The notes: generated from the letters alone by a model not told the origin. Shown: positions 15,955 to 25,312, numbered from the stretch's first letter. The stretch: DNA of 62,552 nt from Pseudobacteriovorax antillogorgiicola (GCA_945865565.1 CAMBEK010000009.1:1-62552), one strand, 5' to 3'. Translations and numbers: made by a program.

Positions 15955-17334
15955 TCAGGGAAACCGTGCGCCGTTGTCTTCCTCACCTTCGACGACGCTC
16001 AAAGTGTCTGCGTCCACGTCTGCCAGGATTTGGCGATAGGATGTATTTGATCCGGCAAATGCCGACAAAATCTTTACCGAAGGCGGCGCATCGTCAAAGG
16101 GTGCCGGTAGTGCATTGCTCATGACATCGGCATATTTTGACGCCGGCGATCCCGGATTGGCCGCCTTCACTTTTTCGTTCAGGGCGGCGTTCATGTAGTC
16201 AAAAGAATTGCATCCGTCGAAAAAATACAAGCGATACAATCCTGCTGGATATTCCAGGAAGTCAAACAGTCCGCGAATGTTGCGTCCATAACCGGAATGA
16301 CCACCGTAATAAATGAACTCTGCATCTCGCGATGCTGCGCCGATAACTTCGGGATTCGCCATGCCTTCAATGGAATCCACCAAAAGCATTTTAACTTTCA
16401 TGGTTTTGGTTCCATCAGTGCCGATGTTTCCAAAAATTAATTCAGCACTATTTTTTTCTGGAAACGGACCTTTTCCATCGCCGTATATTTTTGCGCCGTT
16501 TGTGCTCTTGCCAAATGCATTCATCAGATTGGCGTAGGCCCGGTTGAATTCAGCGCTGCCCACATCGTCTGGACTGTTGGATCCGGGTGCATCCTTCGCA
16601 TAGATCAAGAGGGCGTTCATTTGACCGTCCTCCCACACGCGATCGTATTCAGGGTTTTTATCGGGTTTTGCGGGTTGAAGGACTGCTGCAATGCGTGATC
16701 TCGATACCGGGATTGTGCTCATGTTCAGGATGCCATAGGCCGTTCCTGGGCCAGAGGCCAATGGTGCCAGTGGACACTTGCTTTCCTCTGGCCGGTAATG
16801 CCATGGATTTGAAATGTCCGTTTCTTCGCCGTCGTTGCAGTTTTCGCTAAATGTTTCAGTGAATTTCGTGAACCCTGTCCCCTTCACGGTGCCCGGCATG
16901 ATGACGGAAAATATTTTTGGAAACTCCGTGCCCTTTGGCCAAGCCATGGTGAATCGAACGCTGTAGTGGACTTCCACGAGATTTCTGCCAGACACCGGTG
17001 CGTCTAAGTCGGACCCGGTTCGGCTGATGATAGTAATTTGTGCGCGATTGAAATCAGATCCAGCCGATCGACCTTTAAGTTGGCCGACAAAAAAATACTT
17101 CAACTGCATGCGGATCTGATCCATCACGGCGTCATTGTCCGTGGCATCAGATGCTTCAATCTGAATGACAGCGTCGGGGATGACTGCGTCCAGAAAGTCG
17201 GCCGTGGCGGAAAGGTTGCGCAGGTCGCTGGAGACTCGCGATTTACAGCCCGAGAGCAGGACGATCATGGCCATCCCCATCATCCTGAGCCTTAACCCCG
17301 TCATCCTGAGCGTAGCGAAGGATCCTTTCTTCAT
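15955..17334 (-). CDS. Lipoprotein with a caspase-like His/Cys pair
   Basis: This 459-residue protein has a lipobox LLSGC after a hydrophobic stretch, so it is a predicted lipoprotein. Near the C-terminus the segment FIYYGGHSGYGRN (His346) followed by LYRLYFFDGCNSFDY (Cys375) resembles the His-Gly...Cys dyad of clan CD proteases (caspases, gingipains). Strand-like hydrophobic segments lie before both, as in that fold. This is a motif reading and needs structural support. The first ~12 residues (MKKGSFATLRMTG) are encoded by a REP-like repeat, so an alternative start within MMGMAMIVLLSGC is possible. No operon partner. Function unknown. Confidence 0.75.
   Translation of the reverse strand: MKKGSFATLRMTGLRLRMMGMAMIVLLSGCKSRVSSDLRNLSATADFLDAVIPDAVIQIEASDATDNDAVMDQIRMQLKYFFVGQLKGRSAGSDFNRAQITIISRTGSDLDAPVSGRNLVEVHYSVRFTMAWPKGTEFPKIFSVIMPGTVKGTGFTKFTETFSENCNDGEETDISNPWHYRPEESKCPLAPLASGPGTAYGILNMSTIPVSRSRIAAVLQPAKPDKNPEYDRVWEDGQMNALLIYAKDAPGSNSPDDVGSAEFNRAYANLMNAFGKSTNGAKIYGDGKGPFPEKNSAELIFGNIGTDGTKTMKVKMLLVDSIEGMANPEVIGAASRDAEFIYYGGHSGYGRNIRGLFDFLEYPAGLYRLYFFDGCNSFDYMNAALNEKVKAANPGSPASKYADVMSNALPAPFDDAPPSVKILSAFAGSNTSYRQILADVDADTLSVVEGEEDNGARFP
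17298..17325 (-). repeat. REP-like hairpin forming the 5' end of a lipoprotein gene
   Basis: The unit ccgtcatcctgagcgtagcg then aaggatcc lies inside the lipoprotein reading frame. Read on the minus strand it encodes roughly residues 4-13 of the signal peptide n-region, and a second partial unit continues to about 17281. Confidence 0.85.
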
Positions 17335-17516
17335 CTCTCAACCCCCAAAAAAACGGAATTTTCCAAGACCCAAATTCAATTGTCTCACACCCTTTTCAAA
17401 ATGATCAGTCTTCATGGGATGTTACGGCGGTCGATTTAGACCTCGGTTTTTGTAAATAAAACTAAAGTTTTTTGTGAAAATGCCGATAAGGGGCCCAAGT
17501 TGGAGGATGTTGTCCC

Positions 17517-18275
17517 ATGAAAAAGTTGCCAGTATATCTCACAGTCGTCGTTTCGAGTTTCGCCGCCCTTGCCGCCACTGGTTGCAAGCCCGCTGGGAAA
17601 AAGAACAACAATGCAAACCAGTCGGATCCGAACCAGGGCATTTCAATTGCTCCGGTTGGGGTGACTGGATCGGAAATCCAAGTTGCCGGGTCATCTTTTC
17701 CGGCTCGAATTCAGTTCAAGATTTCTGGTGTGAGCGACCCATCCACGATAGCCCTTGCGATGGTTGAACGCCCCGCGAATACCATGATTGAATCGCGTGC
17801 CACCCTTCAGCCAGTGCTCTTGTGGACGCCATCAATTAGTCAGCCGCAAGCCTACGTTCAATTTGTGATTCGTGACATGAAGCGCTGTGAAGCCGCCACG
17901 GGCAACCGTGCCACCTGTTCTTTGGTTGATGGTCAGATTAGTTCCGGATCGCCAGTGCAGCCTTACGATAAACTTTCGACGCGTTACCTCTTGCGGTTTA
18001 CCGGCGACAGCCGCGTTCTGCAAGCCAGCAACAACGCAGTTGTACCAGGCAATCAAGTGGTCCCTGGCACGAACGGTGGGTCTACCATCGGTGGCGCCGT
18101 GTTTGATGCGGTGGGCAATCAGGTCATGGCTGGCGCAGGGCGCATGGCATACACGTTCATCGGCAACGGATTCAGCACCAACGGCATGACCTGGCAACAG
18201 ATCCTGCAGGGTGGTTTCGGTATCCCGTCAACGACACCGCCTGTGGCTGGAACTGGCACCAGCGGCATCAGGTAA
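17517..18275 (+). CDS. Lipoprotein of unknown function
   Basis: This 252-residue protein has a clear lipoprotein signal peptide (MKKLPVYLTVVVSSFAALAATGC). The mature part begins with a polar Asn/Gln/Lys stretch. It contains two Cys (MKRCEAATGNRATC) that could form a disulfide, and ends in a Gly/Thr/Pro-rich tail (PPVAGTGTSGIR). I recognise no family. The upstream AT-rich region 17400-17516 is the shared divergent promoter region with the lipoprotein at 15955-17334. A strong intrinsic terminator follows the stop codon by about 15 bases, so it is a single-gene transcript. Confidence 0.82.
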   Translation: MKKLPVYLTVVVSSFAALAATGCKPAGKKNNNANQSDPNQGISIAPVGVTGSEIQVAGSSFPARIQFKISGVSDPSTIALAMVERPANTMIESRATLQPVLLWTPSISQPQAYVQFVIRDMKRCEAATGNRATCSLVDGQISSGSPVQPYDKLSTRYLLRFTGDSRVLQASNNAVVPGNQVVPGTNGGSTIGGAVFDAVGNQVMAGAGRMAYTFIGNGFSTNGMTWQQILQGGFGIPSTTPPVAGTGTSGIR

Positions 18276-18290
18276 CTTTTCCAAAAAACA

Positions 18291-18325
18291 AAACCCCGCT
18301 CTCTCACGAGGGCGGGGTTTTTTTA
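18291..18325 (+). terminator. Rho-independent terminator
   Basis: The stem aaaccccgc-t-ctc pairs with gag-g-gcggggttt around the loop tcac and is followed by a T run. It lies directly after the lipoprotein gene 17517-18275. Confidence 0.9.
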
Positions 18326-18364
18326 TGTGTTAGCATGATGCCATCAATCAACGGGAGGCCGGCG

Positions 18365-18829
18365 ATGGCAGAACCGACAAAGTCCATCTGGTTCAAGGAA
18401 TACCGTGTCGAAGATTTAAAAGCATCATCGAGATCTCCCGGTCAGGCCAATATGGACAGCATCCTGGGAATTGAAGTTATCGAAGTGGGTACTGATTTTC
18501 TTAAAGCCAGAATGCCAGTCTCGGAGCGCGTGCGGCAGCCCCTGGGCATCGTGCACGGTGGGGCCAATTGCGTGCTTGCAGAGAGCATTGGATCCATCGC
18601 CAGTTGGATGTCCATTGATCCCGAGAAATTCGTCGCATTGGGCCTTGAAATCAATGCGAATCACCTGCGCCCGGTCCGCGATGGTGCGGTTGTTGCCGTT
18701 TGCCGCCCCATTCATAAAGGCCGGACAACCCACGTGTGGGATATCCGGTTGCATGATGAAGCGACGGGGAAGTTGAGTTGCATCAGCCGGCTGACGGTTC
18801 AAGTGGTGGATCGATCAAAAGTGACATAA
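18365..18829 (+). CDS. Hotdog-fold thioesterase (PaaI/YbdB type)
   Basis: This 154-residue protein has the hotdog-fold signature of PaaI/4-hydroxybenzoyl-CoA-type thioesterases: RQPLGIVHGGANCVLAES, with the central helix following HGG, then LGLEINANHLRPVRDG and TTHVWDIRLHDE. These enzymes hydrolyse acyl-CoA thioesters; the acid group of the active site is probably the Glu in LAES. I chose the ATG at 18365 because GGGAGG lies 6 bases upstream. The frame is open 10 codons further upstream but that would begin beside the terminator. No operon partner. Confidence 0.88.
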   Translation: MAEPTKSIWFKEYRVEDLKASSRSPGQANMDSILGIEVIEVGTDFLKARMPVSERVRQPLGIVHGGANCVLAESIGSIASWMSIDPEKFVALGLEINANHLRPVRDGAVVAVCRPIHKGRTTHVWDIRLHDEATGKLSCISRLTVQVVDRSKVT

Positions 18830-18832
18830 ATT

Positions 18833-18877
18833 CTTAAAGCGCCTCAATGCGGATGTCTGGATGGTATTCGTGGCGCA
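18833..18877. repeat. 45-bp duplicate of the nfu gene end
   Basis: Bases 18833-18877 equal 27943-27987 except for one mismatch at 18839 (g for c), including gcctcaatgcggatgtctgg and the 17 bases that follow. Similarity ends abruptly at both edges. Confidence 0.93.
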
Positions 18878-18995
18878 TGACACCCCAGATTGACACCCCA
18901 CCGATTGTGGTGAACGCCCCCCACATAAAGATCGGTGCCAGTGACCGCGAGAGCTGCAAGCCTGCATTCACGATGCCAGCCGGGGGACGCGGAAA
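18834..18995 (-). pseudogene. Orphan reading-frame remnant ending in a copy of the nfu 3' end
   Basis: A minus-strand frame of 53 codons without a convincing start encodes a hydrophobic stretch (LAPIFMWGAFTTIGGVSIWGVM) followed by RHEYHPDIRIEAL and a stop. The last 13 codons are the C-terminus of the Nfu protein at 27944-28498, and the DNA is nearly identical over 45 bases. The upstream part looks like the end of a membrane protein, not of Nfu. The rest of the gap 18996-19211 contains only degenerate half-units of the REP-like repeat (near 19048 and 19188). Confidence 0.4.
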
Positions 18996-19211
18996 TCATC
19001 TTACGCCAGGGACTGGATCTGTTTCTGCAGTAAAGGCCGAGTCCTGAATGGACTCCGTCATCCTGGCTCAGAATTACGAGGTCGCCCGCACATCCAGCGA
19101 CGAGGGGAACCCCCGTCGCCAACCGTCAATTAATGAGCGACCAAAGTGAAAACCACCAACCGACTCGAAAGCAAAATGCAATAAAACGGATGACGGGGAA
19201 CCACACTCTAA

Positions 19212-22200
19212 CTACTTAACACAAACAACCGCGTTGGGGATTAGCTCAAACAAGCTGGTGCTGACACCGTTCGCTAAGTTCACGAGAAACGCGTAGCCAT
19301 AAATGTTGTTTGCGCGAGGCGACCAAAAATAATCATTCATCTGGCTGGTCGTCATCCAATTCACATTTGCTGTGCCATAGATCCCATTGCCGTATGCCGC
19401 TATCAGTTCATCTACCGTCGGCAAACGCCATCCCGTTACCCCACCGTAATTCAAAGTATTGCAGTGATCTTTCGCACCCTGCAAGGTTGCGTTAGGTCGC
19501 TTGTTCGACCACATCAATCCCCCGAAGCTTTTTATGGCTGCGGGCGTCGTGTCGATAAAAAGACTGCTACCGCTTGGACTGGTGGGGTAAACGTAATCAG
19601 AATAGCTTGTGGGGACTTCACGGCAAAGGCCATCGCAGTCGGGGTCTTCGATCCGGTATCCATAAACCGCTCTTAATCTAAAATTAGAAGTACTCGTCGT
19701 CGAGGAATTAAAGTGGGTCGTTTGTGACGGGGGAAGTACACGGAGATACAAGTGATCCTCCGGCGACATGTTAAATTCGTAGTAACCGGTTCGGTAATTG
19801 TATCGAATAAACCAATTTAGTGGCGCCACCGGAGTCGAAACTTCATAATGTAGTAAGGTCGAGTTATTTCCGGACGGTGCGGTCCATGAAAAAGTGTGGT
19901 TTCTTATCCAACAGTCGTCTTGGCATACATCCGTTGAAGTTGTCGTAACCACAAAATTTGACGGAGCGGCAGTACTGCTCGTACCCCCGGTCGAACTGCT
20001 GCTCGAACTGCCACCCGTGCTGGTGCTCGAACTGCTGCTCGAACTGCTGCTCGAACCCATGCCACCCGAACTGCTGCCGCTTGAACTACTTCCCATGTCG
20101 TAACCGCCGCTTGAACTGCCGCTCGAACCCCCGGTCGAACTGCTACTAGAGGTAGCAGTGGTTGAAGGTGTCACATACATGCTGTTGATGTTGAATCTGT
20201 TCGAACCGCCACCATTTCCATCGTTATCAAAATAGTGGCTAACTTCTATTACATCTCCCTCAACAACAGATGTTGTGCCGGTCACATTCGTTGTTGGTCC
20301 AGGCGCGCCCGCTATTGGTGTGGTCGTGTTTGTCGACAGCACGACTTTCTTTAAGTATCCAATATCCCAACCACCCATCGAAGCGGTTAAATCATAATGT
20401 AACGTTCCCGTCTCCGTAATCATGAACCTCAGTGCGTTCTGCAATCCTGCATAACCAGATATTGGTGATGCGAGTGTTCCTAGCCCAGACCGGGCAGAAC
20501 TTGGTGTTTGGTAACCCGAGTTTAATGAATAAAACTCTATAAATTTATTTTTTGTCGCTGTTGCGGAAACATACAGACTGTTAATGATGAACCGATCCAG
20601 GTTGCCACCTTGACTGCCATCGCCATAATAATCAAACCCCTGATATATGCGTATGATATCTCCAACCTCAACCGGAGTTGTTCCAGTGACATTCGCTGTT
20701 GGTTGCCAATTTGAGGTGGCTATTTGTGTGGATTGCGTGACGGTGATAGACGTTGAAGTTTGCGGCCTAAGCCTCGTTAAAACACCAAGATCATTCGAAC
20801 TCATTGACGCAGTAAGCCTGTAGTTTAGTGTTCCAGATTCAGTGACTAAAAAATCAAGAAAGTTGCCTTTACCGACGTGACCCGTGATGGGCAAGGCCTC
20901 TGTGCCGTCACCAGATTGAAGGGATAGGTTTCCGAAATCGGAGTACCAACTGTATGATCTTTGCAAATAAACTAAGTTTGCTCCAGTCGACGTTGGCGTT
21001 GGTGTTGTCCAGGTAAACAGCGTGTTTGCGGCGTTGGTTCCACCAGGGGTGGTGACTAAAACACTAGCAGCACCTGCGGTACCGCCAGCAGCAGTGATCG
21101 CAGTGATTGTGGTTGCGCTAACCACGGTGACATTGGTCGCCGCAATGCCACCAATGGTGACCGCCGTTGCTCCAGTCAAGTTAGTCCCTGTGAGGGTAAC
21201 GGTCGTGCCGCCCGCCGTGGTGCCAGTGTTTGGTAAAATAGAAGTTACCGTTGGCGTTGGTATCGTCCTGAGAAACAGCGTGTTTGCGGGGTTGGTTCCA
21301 CCAGGGGTGGTGACTAAAACACTCGCAGCACCTGCGGTACCGCCAGCAGATGTGATCGCAGTGATTGTGGTTGCGTTCACCACGATGACATTGGTCGCGG
21401 CAATCCCACCAATGGTGACCGCCGTAGCTCCAGTCAAGTTCGTGCCTGTGAGGGTAACGGTCGTGCCGCCCGCCGTGGTGCCAGTATTTGGTAAAATAGA
21501 AGTTACCGTTGGCGTTGGGACAACATAAGTGTAACTCCTGCTTACAATGCCCGAAGCGTTTCCGGTAGTATCACAAATTATGGCGCGCAGTGGAGAGAAC
21601 GATCCTGAAATTGGTATCTCCAACTCTGCCGGTTTCGAGCGTGTTGGTGGTGGTGAAGGAATCGCGCTGATGTTAACAGCCTCTGCAGTCGCCGAGCAAT
21701 TCAACGTAGAAATTTGATCGAGTGCGTATCGAAATTCTTTTGCATCAGAAGCGATCGTGCTCTCACTGATGGTTGCCTTTATACCGCTCGTAAAAGTCTG
21801 GTTGGCTGTAACTGTTGGATCCGCTGGTGGCGTCGTGTCGATGGTCCTCGAAGTTGTTCCCAACGTGAACGTCGGATTCAATTCCACTCCGGTGCCGGCC
21901 CCAAGCGATCCGCCCCGCAATTGTCCTGCGGCCCAAGCCACAAGTCCGTTGTCTCCGGATGCCGTCGTGTAATTGAAAGTCAGGCTGCTGGTTCCGCTGC
22001 CGCTCGCGTAGACGGCTAGTTTTTCAGTGGTACCGATTTTAAATGGCAGCTTAGTCTGAGCTGTCAGGCCGGACGTAATCGCCTTGGATGTGGTCACGGT
22101 AAAACTCAGAACGGTTTCGGCACCCGACCGACCTGTACCAGTGGGCAATGCCAAAGAAATCGCGGTGATTGTGGCAGGACCCGTACCACTTGTGGTGGAG

Positions 22201-25200
22201 GAGACAATGAACGTCGGGCTGACGCTCGGGGATAGTTGCGATGCCTTGTTTCCTACATTGTCCACCGCAGTGCCTGGCGCAATCGAAATCCCGAGGGTGC
22301 CAGTTCCCCTGAACGACTTTAGGGTAACGATCCTTTTCATCGGATCAGGGGGGAGGGCCGTATCCATCGAAACAGTGGGTGCGAGGTTAGTCCATGCGCT
22401 TCCGGTGTATTCCCGTTTGATGTTGGCACTGCTCAGGGTTATTTTATCAGCCCCTGAGTAGGTAACGGTATAGGTGACGGCAACCGTCGCAGGCGTGGCT
22501 TCCGTGACCGACGGTGCGCTGACGGCGATCGTCGGTGGCGTGAGATCTAATGTATAGGTTGCCGTGGTTGGCAGAGATTTGTTGCCGGCACGGTCGCAAG
22601 CAATCGCTGCGACGGTCGTCGTGGCCGCAGTGATCGCGACACTTCCGCCGGAAGCCAACATCGTCCCAGAGGCGCAGTTATCAGGCGCCGTTGCGGACGT
22701 GCCAAGGGCCGTCACATATCGAATTTCTTTGAACGATGCGTCAGCCGCTGTGGCTTTACTGATTTTTGCGATGAAGGCTTTATTAAAATCTTTTGAAGCA
22801 GTCAAAATCGGGGCGCTAGGTGCGGTGTTATCGACCGTAAAGGTTTTCTCGGCAGTCGTTTCGGTTGCAAAGACGCCTACATGATCCGATGCCGTGCCTC
22901 TCAGAATTTTGATCTTAATGGTGCCGTCGCCGGTGAAACCAGACAGGGTCACCCTTCTAATTTCGGTACGAGTTGTGCCTGAGCCGGAACCCTGTTCAGA
23001 TGTCACATTGTAGGTCGCATTGGCCGTCCCGGTTTTAATCAATAGGACATCTGAATTGGCAAGGGTGACATTGCTAACCCGGGTATAACTTACGTCGTAA
23101 GTCACCGTAGAATCGGCCTTGGCATCGGCAATGGATGGGTTACCGACGAAGATGGTTGGGATGGCGGCGTCAACCTTGAAGGCTTTGACGGCTCGGGGCG
23201 CGGGGGCCTTGTTTCCCGCGTCATCACTGGCCGTATCTTTCAAGATCTGGATCGTGATATCGCCCTTGCCCGTGAAACTAGAAAGGGTCACGGTACGAGT
23301 CACGGTTCCGCTCGTGCCGGTGCCCGAGACATCGAAAATCGCGTTGGCCGTTCCTGTTTTTTTCAACGTGACGTGTGAATTGTCCAGAGTGACAGCCGTC
23401 ACACCGTTATAAGTTATCGTATAAGTCACCGTGGAGGCGTCTCTGGCGGTGGCGAGGGATGGATTGCCGACAGTGATCGTTGGGATACCCGTGTCGACGA
23501 TAACAGTTGCGCTGTCTTGTGTGCCTGCAGCCGCAAAATTTCCCGCCCAATCTGACGCAGATTTGGCAGCGATGGATATGCCAAGGGTCCCGTTATTTTT
23601 GAAACCCGAGAGGGTCACAAGCTTCTTCATTGGATCTGGAACTACCGTGCATGGCCCAGGATTGCAGCCAACTCCTGGATCCGGTGTGACTTTGATAGCG
23701 GCAGAGGCGAATTTTCCCTGAGCGTGGTTACTAGAGTTGAGTGTGATGTCTGTCGGGGCAAGTGTGATGGCCCTCGTGGCTCCGGTGTAGGTCACAGTGT
23801 AGGTTACGATGGAAGATGGGTTTGCGTAAGCTTGCGACGGTCCGCTGACGGTGAACGTGGGTAAGGTGTTGTCATGGATGATGGTGTCGTTGATACAGTC
23901 GCTCTCGTTGCCCGCAGCATCTTTGAACTTGACGTAGACGGTTGCGGTGCCGTTGGTTTGGCCCAGTGTCCATGATTTCGCCGTGGCATAGTCTTCGTAC
24001 GATCCGTTGCTGCTGCAGCCGGCGGTGTTGGTGATGTACATCTTGGATGCGCCTGTGGCGGCCAAGGTCAACGTGGCTGCGGTGGAATTGGTGTAAGCAG
24101 CGGCTTTGTTGATGGAAATGCTGGTAGCCGAAGGCGCGGTGTTATCGAGCACAAAGGTTTTTCCTGTGACGGATGAACTATTGCCGGCGGAGTCAGAGGC
24201 CGCGCCGCTTGCGACGACGATGACGGTTGCAGAGCCGTCGCCGGTGACATTGTTCAGCGTCAGAATTCTTTCAGTGTCTCCGGAACCAGTGACGGCAATG
24301 CTGGCCACACTGGATCCCTTAAGCGTGATCTTTGAGGCAAGAACGCTGTTGGAGGGGATGGTGTCTGCACCCACGAAAGTCATTTTGTAGGTGATCGTCG
24401 ATACGTTGTTTGCCAAAGCCAGAGGTGTCGTGCCATCGCTTGCAAACGGGCCTGTCACACCCACCGTTGGCGCGGTCTTATCGAGGGTGTAGGTCGCAGT
24501 GGTGGCTGACGATTTATTTCCTGTCGTTTTTCCGCATGCAATCACGGAAACGGAGGTTGTCTCCTTAATCGAGATTTGCCCGTTGGAAGGCACGGCGGTC
24601 CCTGACGTGCAGTTTGCTGGTGCAGCTGGTGGAGTCGTTGTAGAATTTTTCGTGTAACGAAATTCCTTGAATTCGGAGGTAACGGAGCCCGCTCCCTGGG
24701 TCACGACGGGGGTGAGGGTCGCGTTGAAGGACTTTGAAGCCGGTAAAATAGTCGGAGCGGTCAGTTGACCCACCTGATATTCAAACCAAACCCACGCCAC
24801 TGGCGAATCGTTTCCCGGAATCGTGCTGCAGGAAATGACGGAAATGGTTGAAGTCACCATGTTCCGTGTCGTGCGTGGGGTTATGATTGGCGGAAACATG
24901 AGACGGCCGAAACCGTTGGGATCGTTCTGGTTCGCCAGTACCGTGCCATTCTGGCATGTCAGCACCCCGGCTGGCTCCTTCGCATTCTCCGTGATCATGT
25001 AGCGAAACTCTTTCAAGTCCGGAGCGCCCGAGCCTGGGACTACGATGAACTCGAAAGGTGCTGAAAAGGTCGTAAAGCCATCTGAGAAGTTTGGACCGGG
25101 CAGTGGTGCAGCCTGCGCCGCTGAAACGAGCCCAAAGACCGACAAGGTATAAGCAGCAACAATCGTACCCATGATGCTTAAGGCATCCGCGGAGAACCTG

Positions 25201-25223
25201 AATTTTTTGGTCACATGGGTCAT
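19212..25223 (-). CDS. Giant secreted Ig-like/IPT repeat protein with C-terminal DUF1566
   Basis: This 2003-residue protein starts with a Sec signal peptide (cleavage after SAAQA). The first ~1300 residues are Ig-like modules, recognisable by recurring linkers such as DKTAPTV, DNTAPSAT, DLTPPTIAVSAP and DTTPPADP and by SAATTATYTLD-like ends with Cys pairs. Two nearly identical IPT/TIG domains follow (PTVTSILPNTGTTAGGTTVTL). Then come two paired ~90-residue modules with DRFIINSLYVSAT/NRFNINSMYVTPS, a Ser/Gly-rich low-complexity linker, and a final DUF1566 domain (GWRLPTVDEL ... VVCVK). It is probably a surface or secreted adhesin-like protein. A response regulator gene starts divergently 196 bases away. 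Confidence 0.88.
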   Translation of the reverse strand: MTHVTKKFRFSADALSIMGTIVAAYTLSVFGLVSAAQAAPLPGPNFSDGFTTFSAPFEFIVVPGSGAPDLKEFRYMITENAKEPAGVLTCQNGTVLANQNDPNGFGRLMFPPIITPRTTRNMVTSTISVISCSTIPGNDSPVAWVWFEYQVGQLTAPTILPASKSFNATLTPVVTQGAGSVTSEFKEFRYTKNSTTTPPAAPANCTSGTAVPSNGQISIKETTSVSVIACGKTTGNKSSATTATYTLDKTAPTVGVTGPFASDGTTPLALANNVSTITYKMTFVGADTIPSNSVLASKITLKGSSVASIAVTGSGDTERILTLNNVTGDGSATVIVVASGAASDSAGNSSSVTGKTFVLDNTAPSATSISINKAAAYTNSTAATLTLAATGASKMYITNTAGCSSNGSYEDYATAKSWTLGQTNGTATVYVKFKDAAGNESDCINDTIIHDNTLPTFTVSGPSQAYANPSSIVTYTVTYTGATRAITLAPTDITLNSSNHAQGKFASAAIKVTPDPGVGCNPGPCTVVPDPMKKLVTLSGFKNNGTLGISIAAKSASDWAGNFAAAGTQDSATVIVDTGIPTITVGNPSLATARDASTVTYTITYNGVTAVTLDNSHVTLKKTGTANAIFDVSGTGTSGTVTRTVTLSSFTGKGDITIQILKDTASDDAGNKAPAPRAVKAFKVDAAIPTIFVGNPSIADAKADSTVTYDVSYTRVSNVTLANSDVLLIKTGTANATYNVTSEQGSGSGTTRTEIRRVTLSGFTGDGTIKIKILRGTASDHVGVFATETTAEKTFTVDNTAPSAPILTASKDFNKAFIAKISKATAADASFKEIRYVTALGTSATAPDNCASGTMLASGGSVAITAATTTVAAIACDRAGNKSLPTTATYTLDLTPPTIAVSAPSVTEATPATVAVTYTVTYSGADKITLSSANIKREYTGSAWTNLAPTVSMDTALPPDPMKRIVTLKSFRGTGTLGISIAPGTAVDNVGNKASQLSPSVSPTFIVSSTTSGTGPATITAISLALPTGTGRSGAETVLSFTVTTSKAITSGLTAQTKLPFKIGTTEKLAVYASGSGTSSLTFNYTTASGDNGLVAWAAGQLRGGSLGAGTGVELNPTFTLGTTSRTIDTTPPADPTVTANQTFTSGIKATISESTIASDAKEFRYALDQISTLNCSATAEAVNISAIPSPPPTRSKPAELEIPISGSFSPLRAIICDTTGNASGIVSRSYTYVVPTPTVTSILPNTGTTAGGTTVTLTGTNLTGATAVTIGGIAATNVIVVNATTITAITSAGGTAGAASVLVTTPGGTNPANTLFLRTIPTPTVTSILPNTGTTAGGTTVTLTGTNLTGATAVTIGGIAATNVTVVSATTITAITAAGGTAGAASVLVTTPGGTNAANTLFTWTTPTPTSTGANLVYLQRSYSWYSDFGNLSLQSGDGTEALPITGHVGKGNFLDFLVTESGTLNYRLTASMSSNDLGVLTRLRPQTSTSITVTQSTQIATSNWQPTANVTGTTPVEVGDIIRIYQGFDYYGDGSQGGNLDRFIINSLYVSATATKNKFIEFYSLNSGYQTPSSARSGLGTLASPISGYAGLQNALRFMITETGTLHYDLTASMGGWDIGYLKKVVLSTNTTTPIAGAPGPTTNVTGTTSVVEGDVIEVSHYFDNDGNGGGSNRFNINSMYVTPSTTATSSSSSTGGSSGSSSGGYDMGSSSSGSSSGGMGSSSSSSSSSSTSTGGSSSSSSTGGTSSTAAPSNFVVTTTSTDVCQDDCWIRNHTFSWTAPSGNNSTLLHYEVSTPVAPLNWFIRYNYRTGYYEFNMSPEDHLYLRVLPPSQTTHFNSSTTSTSNFRLRAVYGYRIEDPDCDGLCREVPTSYSDYVYPTSPSGSSLFIDTTPAAIKSFGGLMWSNKRPNATLQGAKDHCNTLNYGGVTGWRLPTVDELIAAYGNGIYGTANVNWMTTSQMNDYFWSPRANNIYGYAFLVNLANGVSTSLFELIPNAVVCVK
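19974..20156 (-). repeat. Ser/Gly low-complexity repeat region in giant protein gene
   Basis: Degenerate tandem units such as gaactgctgctc encode (Ser)n with Gly-Gly/Thr-Gly-Gly steps, a flexible linker of about 60 residues. Confidence 0.85.
20993..21510 (-). repeat. 258-bp tandem duplication encoding two IPT/TIG domains
   Basis: Two copies with a period of 258 bp (86 residues) differ at only a handful of bases; for example gttaccgttggcgttgg recurs at about 21244 and 21502. Such near identity means a recent duplication or gene conversion. Confidence 0.88.
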
Positions 25224-25285
25224 CGTGGCATCCTTTGAAACTTCCGCCTCTGTTTTCTCTAAAGTGTAAGAGCGGTCAAATCATA

Positions 25286-25312
25286 GACTTGTTAAGTCAA
25301 GATCTGTTCAAG
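25286..25312. promoter_or_regulatory. Possible operator between giant protein and response regulator genes
   Basis: The inverted repeat gactt-gtt-aagtc (25286-25298) overlaps a direct pair cttgttaag / ctgttcaag spaced 16 bases. It sits in the 196-base divergent gap and could bind the adjacent OmpR-type regulator. This is only a pattern. Confidence 0.25.

Noticed and set aside
21022-21528. 168-codon Val/Pro-rich plus-strand frame
   Set aside because: Antisense to the duplicated IPT domains of the giant protein; its internal repetition merely mirrors that duplication.
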